In this document: piece by piece, positions 11,798 through 21,500 of the stretch
Position numbering within the stretch: the first letter of the stretch is position 1
How the letters are laid out: the number at the start of each line of letters is the position of its first letter
Translations under genes and position numbers: made by a program
The notes under the pieces: model-generated
Seen by the model: only the letters and a program-made list of their open reading frames with translations
Told to the model about the DNA's origin: nothing
Databases searched by the model: none
Origin: Leptodontidium sp. MPI-SDFR-AT-0119
Lineage: Eukaryota > Ascomycota > Leotiomycetes > Helotiales > Leptodontidiaceae
Direction of reading: 5' to 3'
Assembly (NCBI GenBank): GCA_020726505.1
Contig: JAHLEZ010000022.1
Location: 1 to 64,000 of the forward strand
DNA length: 64,000 nucleotides

Positions 11798-12084
11798 GAA
11801 TTAGTAATTATTTTTCATTAAGGATCTTGTTTATATAAAAATACTACTTGTAACCATCCATCCCGAAAGTAATCAGTGACTATTAATCTGTCATCACGTC
11901 CTGACTTAGTTGGTGACTACTCTTGTGTTATTACCCCCAGACTTAGCTAATAACTAATAATTTGTCATGCCTTCTTAATCTAAGTTATGACCACTAATCT
12001 GTCATCACTTCCTGACTTAGTTAATGACCGATAATTTGATATAAGGCAATCTGATTACTAGTTCTATACATAATACTACACTAC
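11798..12084. repeat. Degenerate direct repeats around TCTGTCATCAC between convergent genes
   Basis: Related segments containing AATCTGTCATCAC followed by TCCTGACTTAGTT occur at about 11883-11912 and 11995-12021, with a weaker copy near 11955. A similar GTCAT motif set appears at 16,465-16,505, the other convergent gap of the block. They may be remnants of a terminator region or of small repeats. Confidence 0.45.
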
Positions 12085-14060
12085 TTAACCACTCATCTAG
12101 TACTACTCGGTCTCCTGAACCTCCATCTACTCGTCGCTGTCTTGAACTACAGCATTATCCTAGTCCTGGCTTACCCTATCGTCCTTATCTTCACTTCTAC
12201 CCTCCTCGCTCTCTTTATCCTCCCTATCCTCACTTCTACCCTCCTCACTCTCTTCATCCTCCCTATTATTACTTCCCTTTGCCTTACTCGCCTAGCCATG
12301 TACTTCCTCACTTTCCTCTTCCTCGCTCGCTTAGTTATATACCTCTTCACTTTCCTCTTCCTCGCTTGCCTAGCTATGTACCTCCTTATTACTCTCTTCC
12401 TTGCTCGCCTTACTATTCTCGTCCTCGCTACTCTCTTCCTCACTCGCCTCATTAGTCGCATACTTACTTCCCTCGTTATCCTCCTACTCTAAAACATAAT
12501 TTCTTTACTTATTAATATCTTCCTCTAACTCCTCCTCACTATCTACGCTCGTATCCTCTAATTCTTCACCCTCGCCTTCTATTTAGTCCTCCGCACTTTG
12601 TTGTTCCGGCATATTATCCTCTTCCTCTAACTTATTACCTTTATCCTCGTCTTACTCCGCGCCTTAGTCCCGCAACTTGGGTACTGACAGTCGGTTTATC
12701 GCTTTATCTTCTACTATATTTAAAGCCTTAAGTGTGGCTTCTGGGAAATGCTTTGTAATGAAAGCCTCTACTCGGTCGGTATATTTCAAGAGCCCCTTGT
12801 CTCTGCGAAGGTTCTAAAGGCAAGCTGATTTAATCGCCGCCTTAATCTCTTGACGCAAAGGCTTCTGCTTTATGCCTTCCTTCAGGGTGTCCAGCTATGA
12901 CTTGACGACATAGTTCAGTTCATTTTCGTTATCTCCTTCCTTATTCCTATCTAAGGCGTAGACTATTCCTATCGTCGCCCCCTAGATATTTTAGTATGTG
13001 CAGAAAGAATTGCTATATAAAATTCCGGCTATAATCGTGAAGGTTACGTGAATTAACCTTAGAGGGAGGAAAAGGACGTGGCTTGAAGTTTGGCGGATCA
13101 CTACAAGATTGTATAACTTAGCGGTAAGGGATTAGAAGCTATAGTCCGGTTCGAGGAGGAGGGAGACGTTAGCTTCGGTATATAGTGCGACGAACTAAAT
13201 CTTTTCACATTGTCCCGCGAGAGCTGCGAGCCTAGCGTGACCTGTGTTAATGTGGTACTTAATCAATTAATTAGCAAAGACAATGTTAGCTGTATATTCG
13301 GAAGCGGCTTCAGCGTTTATAATAGTACGGCTAAGTTTAGAGGGGAGCCTTAATTCGAAGTCTGTCGGGGGTAGAGGGAAATCGATGACACCCGAGATGT
13401 CACTGAAGGTCTTAGGCGGTTGACCGATCCCTCTAAACAATGTTTCGGCAATAATCTTCTAGGTGACTTAGTCCTTAGTTTAGTCATTTTCGCTATAATT
13501 GACGATCACACTAACAAGGGTTTCTTGATCTAAGTCCTTACACACAAGATCCCACAGCTAGTCAGACGTCGGAACTTGGCCTTTATAACAAGCCTCTATA
13601 AGGATCATCTTAAGTGTGTCGGAATTAAAGGATACCTTGTCGCTTAGTTTTTCACTGCCAATAACGTACATCGCGCGCTAGACCGCCCTTTGCGCGCCGG
13701 AGTGAGTTTCGAGGATGCTCTATAGCACGGTTAGCAATGATGCCCTAAGACGGTCAGTATAGGATGAGGAAGGAGGGTTAAAAAAGTATACCATTTAGCC
13801 TTCGCCGCCCGAACTCTCTGTTAGGAAAGCTTATTCCTTTCTCTCCGCTCCGCATCCTTTGTTATGATGTTCGCTTTACTCTTCTTCCGCCCCTTCTTCG
13901 GAGTTTTCTTGCTCTTATCGCCTAAGGTTTCGGTCTTAGTCGCGCGTTTGTGTTTCGTAGCGATCTTGTGGGGTGGGATTGGCTGTTTCGAGCTGTTACT
14001 CTGCGTCTTAAGATTATAAGATACTATAGTTGTGGTATTTATTAAGTGGGCGATGGGGTT
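12085..14060 (-). pseudogene. RIP-damaged gene for an acidic-repeat protein
   Basis: On the minus strand one frame runs from about 14,060 to TAA at 12087-12085. Internal stops seen are TAA or TAG, with no frameshift. The N-terminal part is Gln/Glu-rich. The centre is globular and helical (for example SLLTVL, SILETHSGAQRAV and FSDISGVIDFPLPPTDFELR). The last 150 codons are strongly acidic, with repeats built on ASEEEESEEV. The start codon is not resolved. The hydrophobic plus-strand open frame at 12142-12492 is the antisense shadow of the acidic repeats. The long acidic tail resembles histone-binding or chromatin-associated proteins in composition only. Confidence 0.5.
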
Positions 14061-14080
14061 TAGTTGTGTTATAGGTTAAA

Positions 14081-14108
14081 TGTTTTAGTATACTAGTATG
14101 TTAAAACA
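14081..14108. repeat. 28-bp palindrome, copy 6, between divergent genes
   Basis: Arms TGTTTTAGTATAC and GTATGTTAAAACA. It lies between the minus-strand acidic-repeat gene and the plus-strand RPA-like gene, so it could serve both directions. A GC-rich tract follows at 14,111-14,175. Confidence 0.85.
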
Positions 14109-14249
14109 AATAGTTGCCGGCTAACGCGCGCGCACAGGCCAGCCCACCCCGAGATGCGCCACCCTTGCGCCACTAACCAAACAGCCAAAACAAATAAAGT
14201 AGGGTCGTCCTTCTTTTGTTAATAAAGACACTATCTGTACTTACACAAA

Positions 14250-15371
14250 ATGGCAGACGTAGCGCGCGATTAGATCACTCGGGGAGTATTAAAGTAAGTT
14301 ACTTAGAAAAGGAATGCGCTTCTACTAATTTAACTTAGTGATATCTTCAGCGATGCCCTGTATAATACGTCAGCGATCTCTGAAGGCCAGTCCTTGATTT
14401 GCCAGTGCTTGAAGGTCGAACCGGTTCTAGACGTGTCAACTACTATGATAGCAAGATATACTATTGTCTTGAGTGATATCGATAACTCAGTGAGGTGCAC
14501 AGTACCAGCTAGTAGGTTGCCTTACATAGAAGTTGAGTGTATGCTAATCCGTCGTTAGGGGTACGATTTAAGAGAGTTGTTTAAGACGGGAAGTTGAAGG
14601 AAGGTTCTATAGTGTAATTAAAGGGATACTAGGCTGACTTTATTAATGACTTGAGGTCTATAATCACTCGTACTTGATTTGAGATTGTTTGCTAACTTTA
14701 GTAGAATCTTAATAGTTTTTGATTTCGACGTCCTCGAGGGCCTGGGCGAAGTCGAGAAGATTAGTTAACCTGTTACACTCACTACGATCCGACCTGCGAA
14801 GCTAAAGGGCCTTGATCTTAATCTTTTCCAAAGCGAATCCTCCTCTTCGAACCCTCCCTTCCGCGCGAATATATCTCTTATTAAACTGCTGTCGCCTTAT
14901 ACTCCTAAGTGGATCATTAAAGCTCGCGTGGTTTACAAGTCAAAGATTAGGTATTTCGAGACTATGGACTAGAAGGTGTTTGATCTTAAGCTCGTGGACG
15001 AGAGTAGGGAGATTAAGGTCAGGGTTAGTACTACGCGCTGCGACGAGTTCTACGAAAAGCTTTAAGTGGGCTTTGTATATTATATCGCGACTCCTTACTA
15101 ATTTTCCTAGGTAGCCGATGAAGCGCTAAGTAAAATAAATAGAGTACTGAGCGAGTCGATTAGGGCTAAGTTATGTGCCTACTAGCTTATTTTCAAGCAC
15201 GATACACTGGTGGAAAAGGCGGATGACGACTAACAAGCTACTTCGGTTTGATAAGGGGTTAATTAGCTTAGCTTAGATGGCTTCTCGGCTTATGCACATA
15301 CTATAAGGAATTAGACCGGTGATAGGGCATACTCTTAGAGGGTGGGAGGCTTGTGGGAAAGCAGGAGGTGA
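14250..15371 (+). pseudogene. RIP-damaged replication protein A large-subunit-like gene (RPA70 N-terminal OB fold and DBD-A)
   Basis: ATG 14250 begins a frame interrupted by intron 1 (14294-14338; donor GTAAGT, branch CTACTAAT, acceptor CTTAG) and a probable intron 2 near 14653-14700. The first part matches the N-terminal OB fold of the RPA large subunit: it opens with a MADVARD segment, then has the pattern of a YTIVLSD strand and a TVPASRL turn. After the linker, ILIVFDFDVLEGLGEVEKI leads into a DBD-A-type fold with LSPYTPKWIIKARV, FDLKLVDESREIKVRV and VGFVYYIATP, all at the right spacing. RPA coats single-stranded DNA in replication and repair. The gene ends near 15,371, so DBD-B and the zinc-containing DBD-C of the usual 600-residue protein are absent. 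Several TAG or TAA codons and two or three TGA codons break it. The host's own RPA gene is expected elsewhere. Confidence 0.7.
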
Positions 15372-15392
15372 GTAGTTTATATATAAATAATT

Positions 15393-16305
15393 ATGTCCGT
15401 GGGTTTGGTTCGAGGATCACAAATACAGATGTTACGGACTCATATACACACCGAAATTGCCTTGAATGTGATTGCCTTCTTATCTAATTAGCGTATTAAC
15501 GTTCTTCACTATAAACTGCCTAGGTACAAGAGTGGCCCAATCTTCGCAATCTTCGCCAATAGTATGTTCTTCACTGTAGTGTTTGCTATAAATGTAGTAG
15601 TTAGGGAGTTGGCCGGAGTTTGTGTCGATAGTTACTAGGAACTCGACACGGGAGGCTTAGTAAGAGAAGGAGAAGACTGTAATGTCGTTAAGGAAGCCGG
15701 AGGTTTAGTGAGGGAAGGAGAAGATTTTAGTGTCAATAAAGAGGCAGGGGTTTTTAAAAGGTGAGGGGCCGGTTTCGATGCAGGGGTTATAGCTAGGGTC
15801 TCAGTGAGAAGAGGACTCGGGTTCGCTGGGGTTGAGGAAGCCGGGGCTTTGGGGAGCGAGGGTAGGGAGACTGATGTCGAAGAGGGAGAGGAAGAAGAGG
15901 CATAGCTAGTAAAAGTCGACTCTGAATTCTAATAGACAGGGGGGTGTTATACTGTTCTTGTTAGGCGACGTCGAAGCTCGAGGAAGATTACTGACCTTGA
16001 TACGCAACATCATATACATCGACTACGCTTTGTCTCATAAAGAGGTCCTCCGCTATATCCACGAACTAGAGAGTATTAGCATAAATAACGCAAGTCGGGA
16101 GAGGAGGGGGCTTTTACCGCTACTCGGAGCGATTCGACTGATAGTTTGAATCCTATCGTGGGTGAGTGTAAACGCTGGCTAATAGAGGGTGGACAAAATA
16201 GCGATGTGCTAGGAAGCGCGTTATTTATATACAACGGGATTCTAATGGCTTGGGCACGGGCGTTCCTACGACAACGAGGCAAGGGGAGGAATGTTTTAGT
16301 ATACT
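15393..16305 (+). pseudogene. RIP-damaged gene of unknown function with a 17-residue duplicated repeat
   Basis: ATG 15393 opens a frame followed to a TAG at 16303-16305, inside palindrome copy 7. The N-terminal part has hydrophobic segments (NVIAFLS and PIFAIFANSMFFTVVFAI), possibly a membrane or core region. Two 17-codon units sharing GGLVREGED lie at about 15,652-15,752. An acidic patch (VEEGEEEEA, about 15,870-15,903) follows, then a basic region. Stops are mostly TAG or TAA plus one TGA near 15,760. Position 15372-15392 separates it from the RPA-like gene, so both may be one transcription unit or one gene joined by an intron. No family is recognised. Confidence 0.4.
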
Positions 16306-16319
16306 AGCACACTAAAACA
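16292..16319. repeat. 28-bp palindrome, copy 7
   Basis: Arms TGTTTTAGTATAC and GCACACTAAAACA. It overlaps the end of the upstream reading frame and is the first of two copies in a 60-bp tandem duplication. Confidence 0.8.
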
Positions 16320-16350
16320 ATAAACTCTTGACATCGAGGTAAGGGAGGAA

Positions 16351-16378
16351 TATTTTAGTATACTAGTATGTTAAAACA
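16351..16378. repeat. 28-bp palindrome, copy 8
   Basis: Arms TATTTTAGTATAC and GTATGTTAAAACA. The flanks of copies 7 and 8 match (CGAGGCAAGGGGAGGAAT versus CGAGGTAAGGGAGGAAT on the left, AATAAACTCT versus AATAGACTCT on the right), showing a local duplication of about 60 bases. Confidence 0.85.
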
Positions 16379-16573
16379 ATAGACTCTGTTTATATAGTAT
16401 GTAACTGGAAACTTGTTATATGTAAAGACCGCGGATAGGGGAAGGTTTTGTACTAGTGATTAGAATCTTGTCATTAAGGCGATGACTGATAATTAGTCAT
16501 CACGGAAAATTACACTGTTAGGAAAACTTAGGAACTTGTGTGATACTATTACATACTTCTTTCTAACAAAAAT
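16379..16573. other. Convergent intergenic gap
   Basis: No coding frame is supported. It contains a GTCAT/ATGAC-rich stretch at about 16,465-16,505 similar to repeats in the gap at 11,798-12,084. Confidence 0.35.
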
Positions 16574-17670
16574 TCAATACACTTTCTTAATTGCCCTCTT
16601 CCTTGCTTAGAATAGCCTACTATAGTATGTCTGCAATCCCGAGATACTCGAGTACTATTTAGCTACCTCCGACTTCACAAGCATCCCTCTAACCTTAAGA
16701 GGGCTCGCAGACTTCCCAAAGGCCTTCTTCTATACTAGCTGCAATCGGTCCACTGCCTCGGTCTTATTCTGTCTTTAGATAGACTACTCCGCTTCATTAA
16801 CAATAAACAACAATTACTTTAGGCCCTTAAACTATGACAACTTCTATAGGAACCCATCGCGATTCCGCTCAAACTTCCACTCTGCCCCGATCTTGCCCAC
16901 CTTATAAGAGAAGTATGCCTGGAATAGTAACTCTAACTTAACTAGTCCCTTCGCTAAGTTCGTATCCATATTATCTATAAGGGACAAGAATTCTCTACAA
17001 GATCTTGCCATTAATCTTAAGGTGTCTTTATCTATCCGTAGATGAGTACTATAGTGAATATGATTAGTATTTTTATACACCTCCACGTATGCGACTCGGC
17101 TGCGCTTATAGAGGGTTAATAGTGTAGGCTTCTTGAGTATAACATATTCGGACACGACCTTACTAGTTTCGGAGGAGGGGTCGGCACATCAAATTCGGAC
17201 AGTGTTGATGGCATCTTAGCTAGCCTCCTTCTATATTTAGATCTGAAGCTCAGCGGGGAGGAGCGGAAAGAACACAAAGGTCTAATCTAATGTATTGTTC
17301 GGGTATATGAGATTGATGTAGTGGAGGATAGTTTCGTCGCCGAGGATCTCGCCTTGAGATAGGGCCTTGTGGAGGAGAGGAGAGATAGGTCAAGACACGG
17401 GGGAAGAAAGTCTAAAAGAATCAGCAAATAGTCTACAGTAAGGTAGCGGCTGGAACGTACAAGGGCTGGCTGGACGCCTGCTTAGCTGTTTTGCGACGAC
17501 AAGGCATATTAGCGGGGTTTAGATTGAGGCTGATAAGTTAGTCTTTCTCACTACTAGTTAGATTAAAGCTCGGCTTACAAGTATATTTGGGTTTTTGTTA
17601 TTCTTGGTGAAGAGTAAAATCAGTGTATTGACGCGGTTTGGTTTTAGTTAGTAGAATGCGGGTCGAGGAT
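16574..17670 (-). pseudogene. RIP-damaged gene of unknown function, about 360 codons
   Basis: On the minus strand one frame runs from roughly 17,670 to TGA at 16576-16574. The section 17155-16844 is fully open. It contains LGDETILHYINLIYPNN, then a hydrophobic FVFFPLLP block and a helical, basic C-terminal half. Internal stops are mainly TAG or TAA plus two TGA codons. No start codon is visible; the upstream end lies close to palindrome 9. The block resembles faintly the start of a Ulp1-type protease core, but the expected His-Trp and catalytic Cys parts are not seen, so no family is assigned. Confidence 0.45.
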
Positions 17671-17702
17671 TTTAGTGATGTTAATGTAAGTTTAAGGGAA
17701 AT

Positions 17703-17730
17703 TATTTTAGCATACTAGTATGCTGAAAGG
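17703..17730. repeat. 28-bp palindrome, copy 9
   Basis: Arms TATTTTAGCATAC and GTATGCTGAAAG. It lies immediately upstream of the minus-strand gene. Confidence 0.8.
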
Positions 17731-17772
17731 TAGGTGGGCGCTAGGGGGGCGACGCGGGGGTCCGTGCGCGAT

Positions 17773-17800
17773 TGTTTTGGCATATTGTTATGCCAAAACA
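17773..17800. repeat. 28-bp palindrome, copy 10 (apparently unmutated form)
   Basis: Arms TGTTTTGGCATA and TATGCCAAAACA around TTGT. The TGG and GCA present here are TAG and GTA in most other copies, the change RIP would make. This copy therefore probably shows the original motif. A GC-rich box (17,739-17,771) matching the one before copy 1 precedes it. Confidence 0.85.
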
Positions 17801-17859
17801 ATGCGGCCAGCGCGTTGTCCCCACAACCGCGGCGCGGGGAAAACACAAGGAATGCCTGA

Positions 17860-19105
17860 GGAACTACTATAGATTAATAGAACTCTAGCGTACGTAGGGC
17901 CTAAATACTACTACTTATTTAACTAGTAAACGCAATCTTATTTACTAACTCCTTATATTATCTTTAAGTACTTTTATTCTTTCTCTTTTATAATTAATAT
18001 ATCTAAAAGAATGCCTTACTTTACGAGAAAAGATATATTTATAATTATTAAAGCTCGCGTTATATCGCCTTCCTTAATCTTTATAATAATATCTTCCTCA
18101 CCTTTTTTACTATTATTCTTTTTAGAGTGTTCTTTAAGACTACTTCTTAGCTAGCCTTTAATCTTATCTCTTATTACTTAATTATATAAATACCTCGAAA
18201 ATTAAATTAATTAAATCTGCGAAATATTTATATTTATCTCGTATTAGACTAAACAAGCCTATCCATATTATAAATATCTTTCTTACTATTATTAATACTT
18301 AAAATAATTTATATAATATTTAAATTAACAGAAAGGAAATAACAGGTTCACTTTATTATAATATTAAGTATAAGAAAATAATAATAATAAGGACGATTTA
18401 CGTAATTATAAAAAACGAACATATTTAAGGTGTATAAATTTACAAGAATAAAAAAATAATAATCGATTATTTATACCTCTTTAGTTCGAGGTTTTTTCTT
18501 TACTTAATTATAAAGTGTAAAAATATAAGAGACATTACTTTAATTTTAATCTTTTTAATAATAATTAATTATTAATTTTTCGACTTATTTATAACCTTAA
18601 TTTTATACGTATATTAATATAATAAATTTCTAATTAAAGTTTTAAAAAGTAAACGTCAAATTAAGTAATATAAGTCTCTTAAAATAACTTACGTTATTTA
18701 CGTTATCTTTAAAAAGATAAATATAGTTAATTATAAAATAATTTAAACTATATATAATAAATTAATATAACTTAAGACTAAGAAAAAATTCCTATAAGAT
18801 ATGAAACTATAATAAATACGAATATTAAGAATACAAAAATTAATTTATAATAAAAATAATAACTTAATTAAAAGTTAATAATTTGTCTAATTTTAAGATA
18901 AATAGAAATCATAAAGTAATTAAGGTTATTAATTAAAGGAAAATAATAATAGTTCGAATAATAAAATATTTATTATCTTAATATTAAGGTTATTATTAAT
19001 AATACTTAAATAATAATATTTATATTATTCTAGTAAAATATTAGGAATTACTATTATAAGAGTTTAAAAAAATAATATTTAGATTACTTTAAGTAATAAA
19101 AAAAA
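17860..19105. other. AT-rich, heavily RIP-mutated DNA without recognisable genes
   Basis: Base composition changes sharply from the preceding block. TpA-rich words dominate and CpA/TpG are rare. Probably transposon remains, but no motif can be read here. Confidence 0.5.
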
Positions 19106-19730
19106 GAAAGCTTTCGAGTAATAAAATATCTGTCATTTTAATAAAATATTATTAAAAAAGTTGAAATGACAATATTTATGTCATTCTAGTTAATAAGGGG
19201 GGAAAGCTTTCGAGTGACAAAGTATCTGTCATTCTAATAAAATATCATTAAAAAAGTCGAAATGACAATATTTATGTCATTCTAGTTAATAAGGGGGGAA
19301 AAGCTTTCGAGTGACAAAATATCTGTCATTCCAATAAAATATTATTAAAAAAGTTAAAATGATAATATTTATGTCATTCTAGTCAATAAGGGGGGGAAAG
19401 CTTTCGAGTGACAAAGTATCTGTCATTCCAATAAAATATTATTAAAAAAGTTAAAATGATAATATTTATGTCATTCTAGTCAATAAGGGGGGGAAAGCTT
19501 TCGAGTGACAAAGTATCTGTCATTCTAATAAAATATTATTAAAAAAGTTACAATGACAATATTTATGTCATTCTAGTTAATAAGGAGGGAAAAGCTTTTA
19601 AGTGACAAAGTATCTGTTATTCTAATAAAATATTATTAAAAAAGTTGAAATGACAATATTTATGTCATTCTAGTCAATAAGGGGGGGAAAGCTTTCGAGT
19701 GACAAAGTATTTGTCATTATAAAAAAAACT
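19106..19730. repeat. 97-bp tandem repeat (about 6.4 copies) with internal inverted repeats
   Basis: The word GCTTTCGAG or its variants starts at 19110, 19206, 19303, 19400, 19497, 19594 and 19691, a period of 96-97 bases. Each unit carries several TGTCATT/AATGACA inverted pairs able to form hairpins. The units differ by a few C/T or G/A changes, consistent with RIP after amplification. Confidence 0.85.
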
Positions 19731-21500
19731 TTAAGATCTGAAATTTTGATGACAAGGATTTTGTCATTCGTTTTTCATAAAATTATTTTATTAATAAATA
19801 CTTAAATAGTATTAATATTTATGAAATATTTTTTTATAACTTAGAAATAATTTATATCTTAAACGCTTTTTAAATTTTAATTTTAAATTTAACTTTTTAA
19901 ACACCTAACTGTTTCTAAGCCTAACCCTGTTTACGTGTATAGATTATAAAATCGTTAAACTTATTAAGTAATTATAAGTATTTCAAAGACTTTTTAAGAA
20001 CCTTTTAGCCTAATTAAGAATTAATATAAAGAGACGAGAAAGACTTAAGTGTAGTCTACGTTATAATCTTAGTGTCTATTCTTAAAAATATTGAAATTCG
20101 ATAACTAATTAATTTCTCATAAATACACTAATCTTAATTACTAAAGGACTTATTAAATTAAAGAGACCTTAAAAATTACCTTTTAAGAGAGCACTTCTAA
20201 GCCGACGTAATTAAAGAAATCACTAACTTAAAGTCGCGTAATTACTAAAGAGTCGTTAAATAAAGCTTTACTATTAAATAATTAATATTATTAAAATAAG
20301 TATTTCACGCTAAAGTCGATTCGTAAAAGTATTTAATTAAGTGTCACTCGCGAGTTATTATTAGGGGAGACTTATAACTCGAAACGTCAATTCTCTTAAT
20401 ATATGCGGTAACCTTGACTACTTATTCTTTTAAGACTACTATAATAATAGTAGCTTAATTTAATTTAGAGATAATTTAATTTAATATTATTAACGCCTTT
20501 ATTAACACTAAACAAAGCGAATTAAGTACTCACGTACGTTATTACTTACTAAATAGATTTAAATAAGACAAAATAGTAATAAAAGTTAATTATATACTTT
20601 ATAAACTTAAAGACTTATTAATATTATAATATAAAGACTTTACTAGAACTTTATTAAAGTTAAAGTTAATCCCTTATAAAGAAGAGCCTTATATCTTTAT
20701 AAATAAGTAACGTTTAGTCTTTATTATCTTTTATATTAACAATATTTAAGTATTATATTACTCTTTAGCCCTTAAAGACACTTAACTTATTATTAATAGC
20801 TTAAATATAATATATAAGCTTACTAGAGGAGAACTAATAAAGTAATTTTTAAGTATTCGCGTTATTAAAGATCGTTAAATAAAAACTATTTCTTTAGTAT
20901 ATAATACTTATATTTAAAAAGTTACTTTATAATTTAATTTAATAAATAGAAATTACTTAAGTACTCTATTACCTTAAGTCGAGTTACTAAAGAATTAAGG
21001 GCAAGTAACCCCGGTTTAAATTAAGTAGTATTAAGAGAAAATTAACTTAGTACTTTATACAGTAATTATATTACGCGTAAACGTTACATTTATAACTTTA
21101 AGACTTTCTCACTTCTTAACTAACCCCTCTTTAAAGTACCTTGTAGTAGTTAATTAGACTATTTATTACTTCTTTAGAACCCGATTTTTAGTAATCACTT
21201 ATAATTACAAACTACGCGACTCTTAGCTTATTATAGCTTTAAATACTTTATTTATAAACGATCTTGATATTAGGCGCTCTTTTAATAGTTATATTATAAT
21301 ACTTTTTAAAGGTTTAATCTTATAAAGAGTGGCCTTATAAGATATAGTTATTACTTCGACTATATAAATTAAGCTTTTAAGTATTAAGTACACAGCTAAG
21401 GAGATTATAACTTTATAGTGTTTTTTTTAAGAGTTACGTCTTAAGTTAAGAAAAATTTAAAGAATCTTTTATAATAATTAATAAATAATATAATTAATTG
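19731..21500 (+). mobile_element. Copia-type LTR retrotransposon fragment, plus strand (reverse transcriptase and RNase H)
   Basis: From about 20,641 to 21,460 one plus-strand frame carries the order expected of a fungal Copia pol end. A reverse transcriptase segment has YINN at 20,732-20,743 where the active-site YVDD is expected (both Asp changed to Asn by G to A). A segment of the LSQ-type connection follows, then YQEKINLVLYTVIILRVN and an RNase H region with INDLDIRRSFNSY and a final STI-KLLS-YTAKE block. Many TAA and TAG codons but no TGA interrupt it. No LTRs could be identified. The 5' limit at 19,731 is arbitrary; the DNA before 20,600 could not be read. Confidence 0.6.

Noticed and set aside
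12142..12492. Plus-strand 116-residue hydrophobic membrane protein
   Set aside because: It is the antisense reading of the acidic minus-strand repeats; the minus frame continues for 650 codons in register.
16574..17507. Ulp1-type cysteine protease on the minus strand with ATG at 17507
   Set aside because: The ATG is out of frame with the open section, and the catalytic His and Cys regions of the family are not seen.
1028..17670. Alternative genetic code with TAA/TAG read as glutamine
   Set aside because: Ordinary CAA and CAG codons and surviving TGG codons are present in the same frames, adjacent Copia copies show classic RIP changes, and the palindromes vary by the same C to T and G to A changes. 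RIP explains everything more simply.
19106..19730. CRISPR-like array
   Set aside because: Units are contiguous 97-base tandem copies without unique spacers, in a eukaryotic genome.
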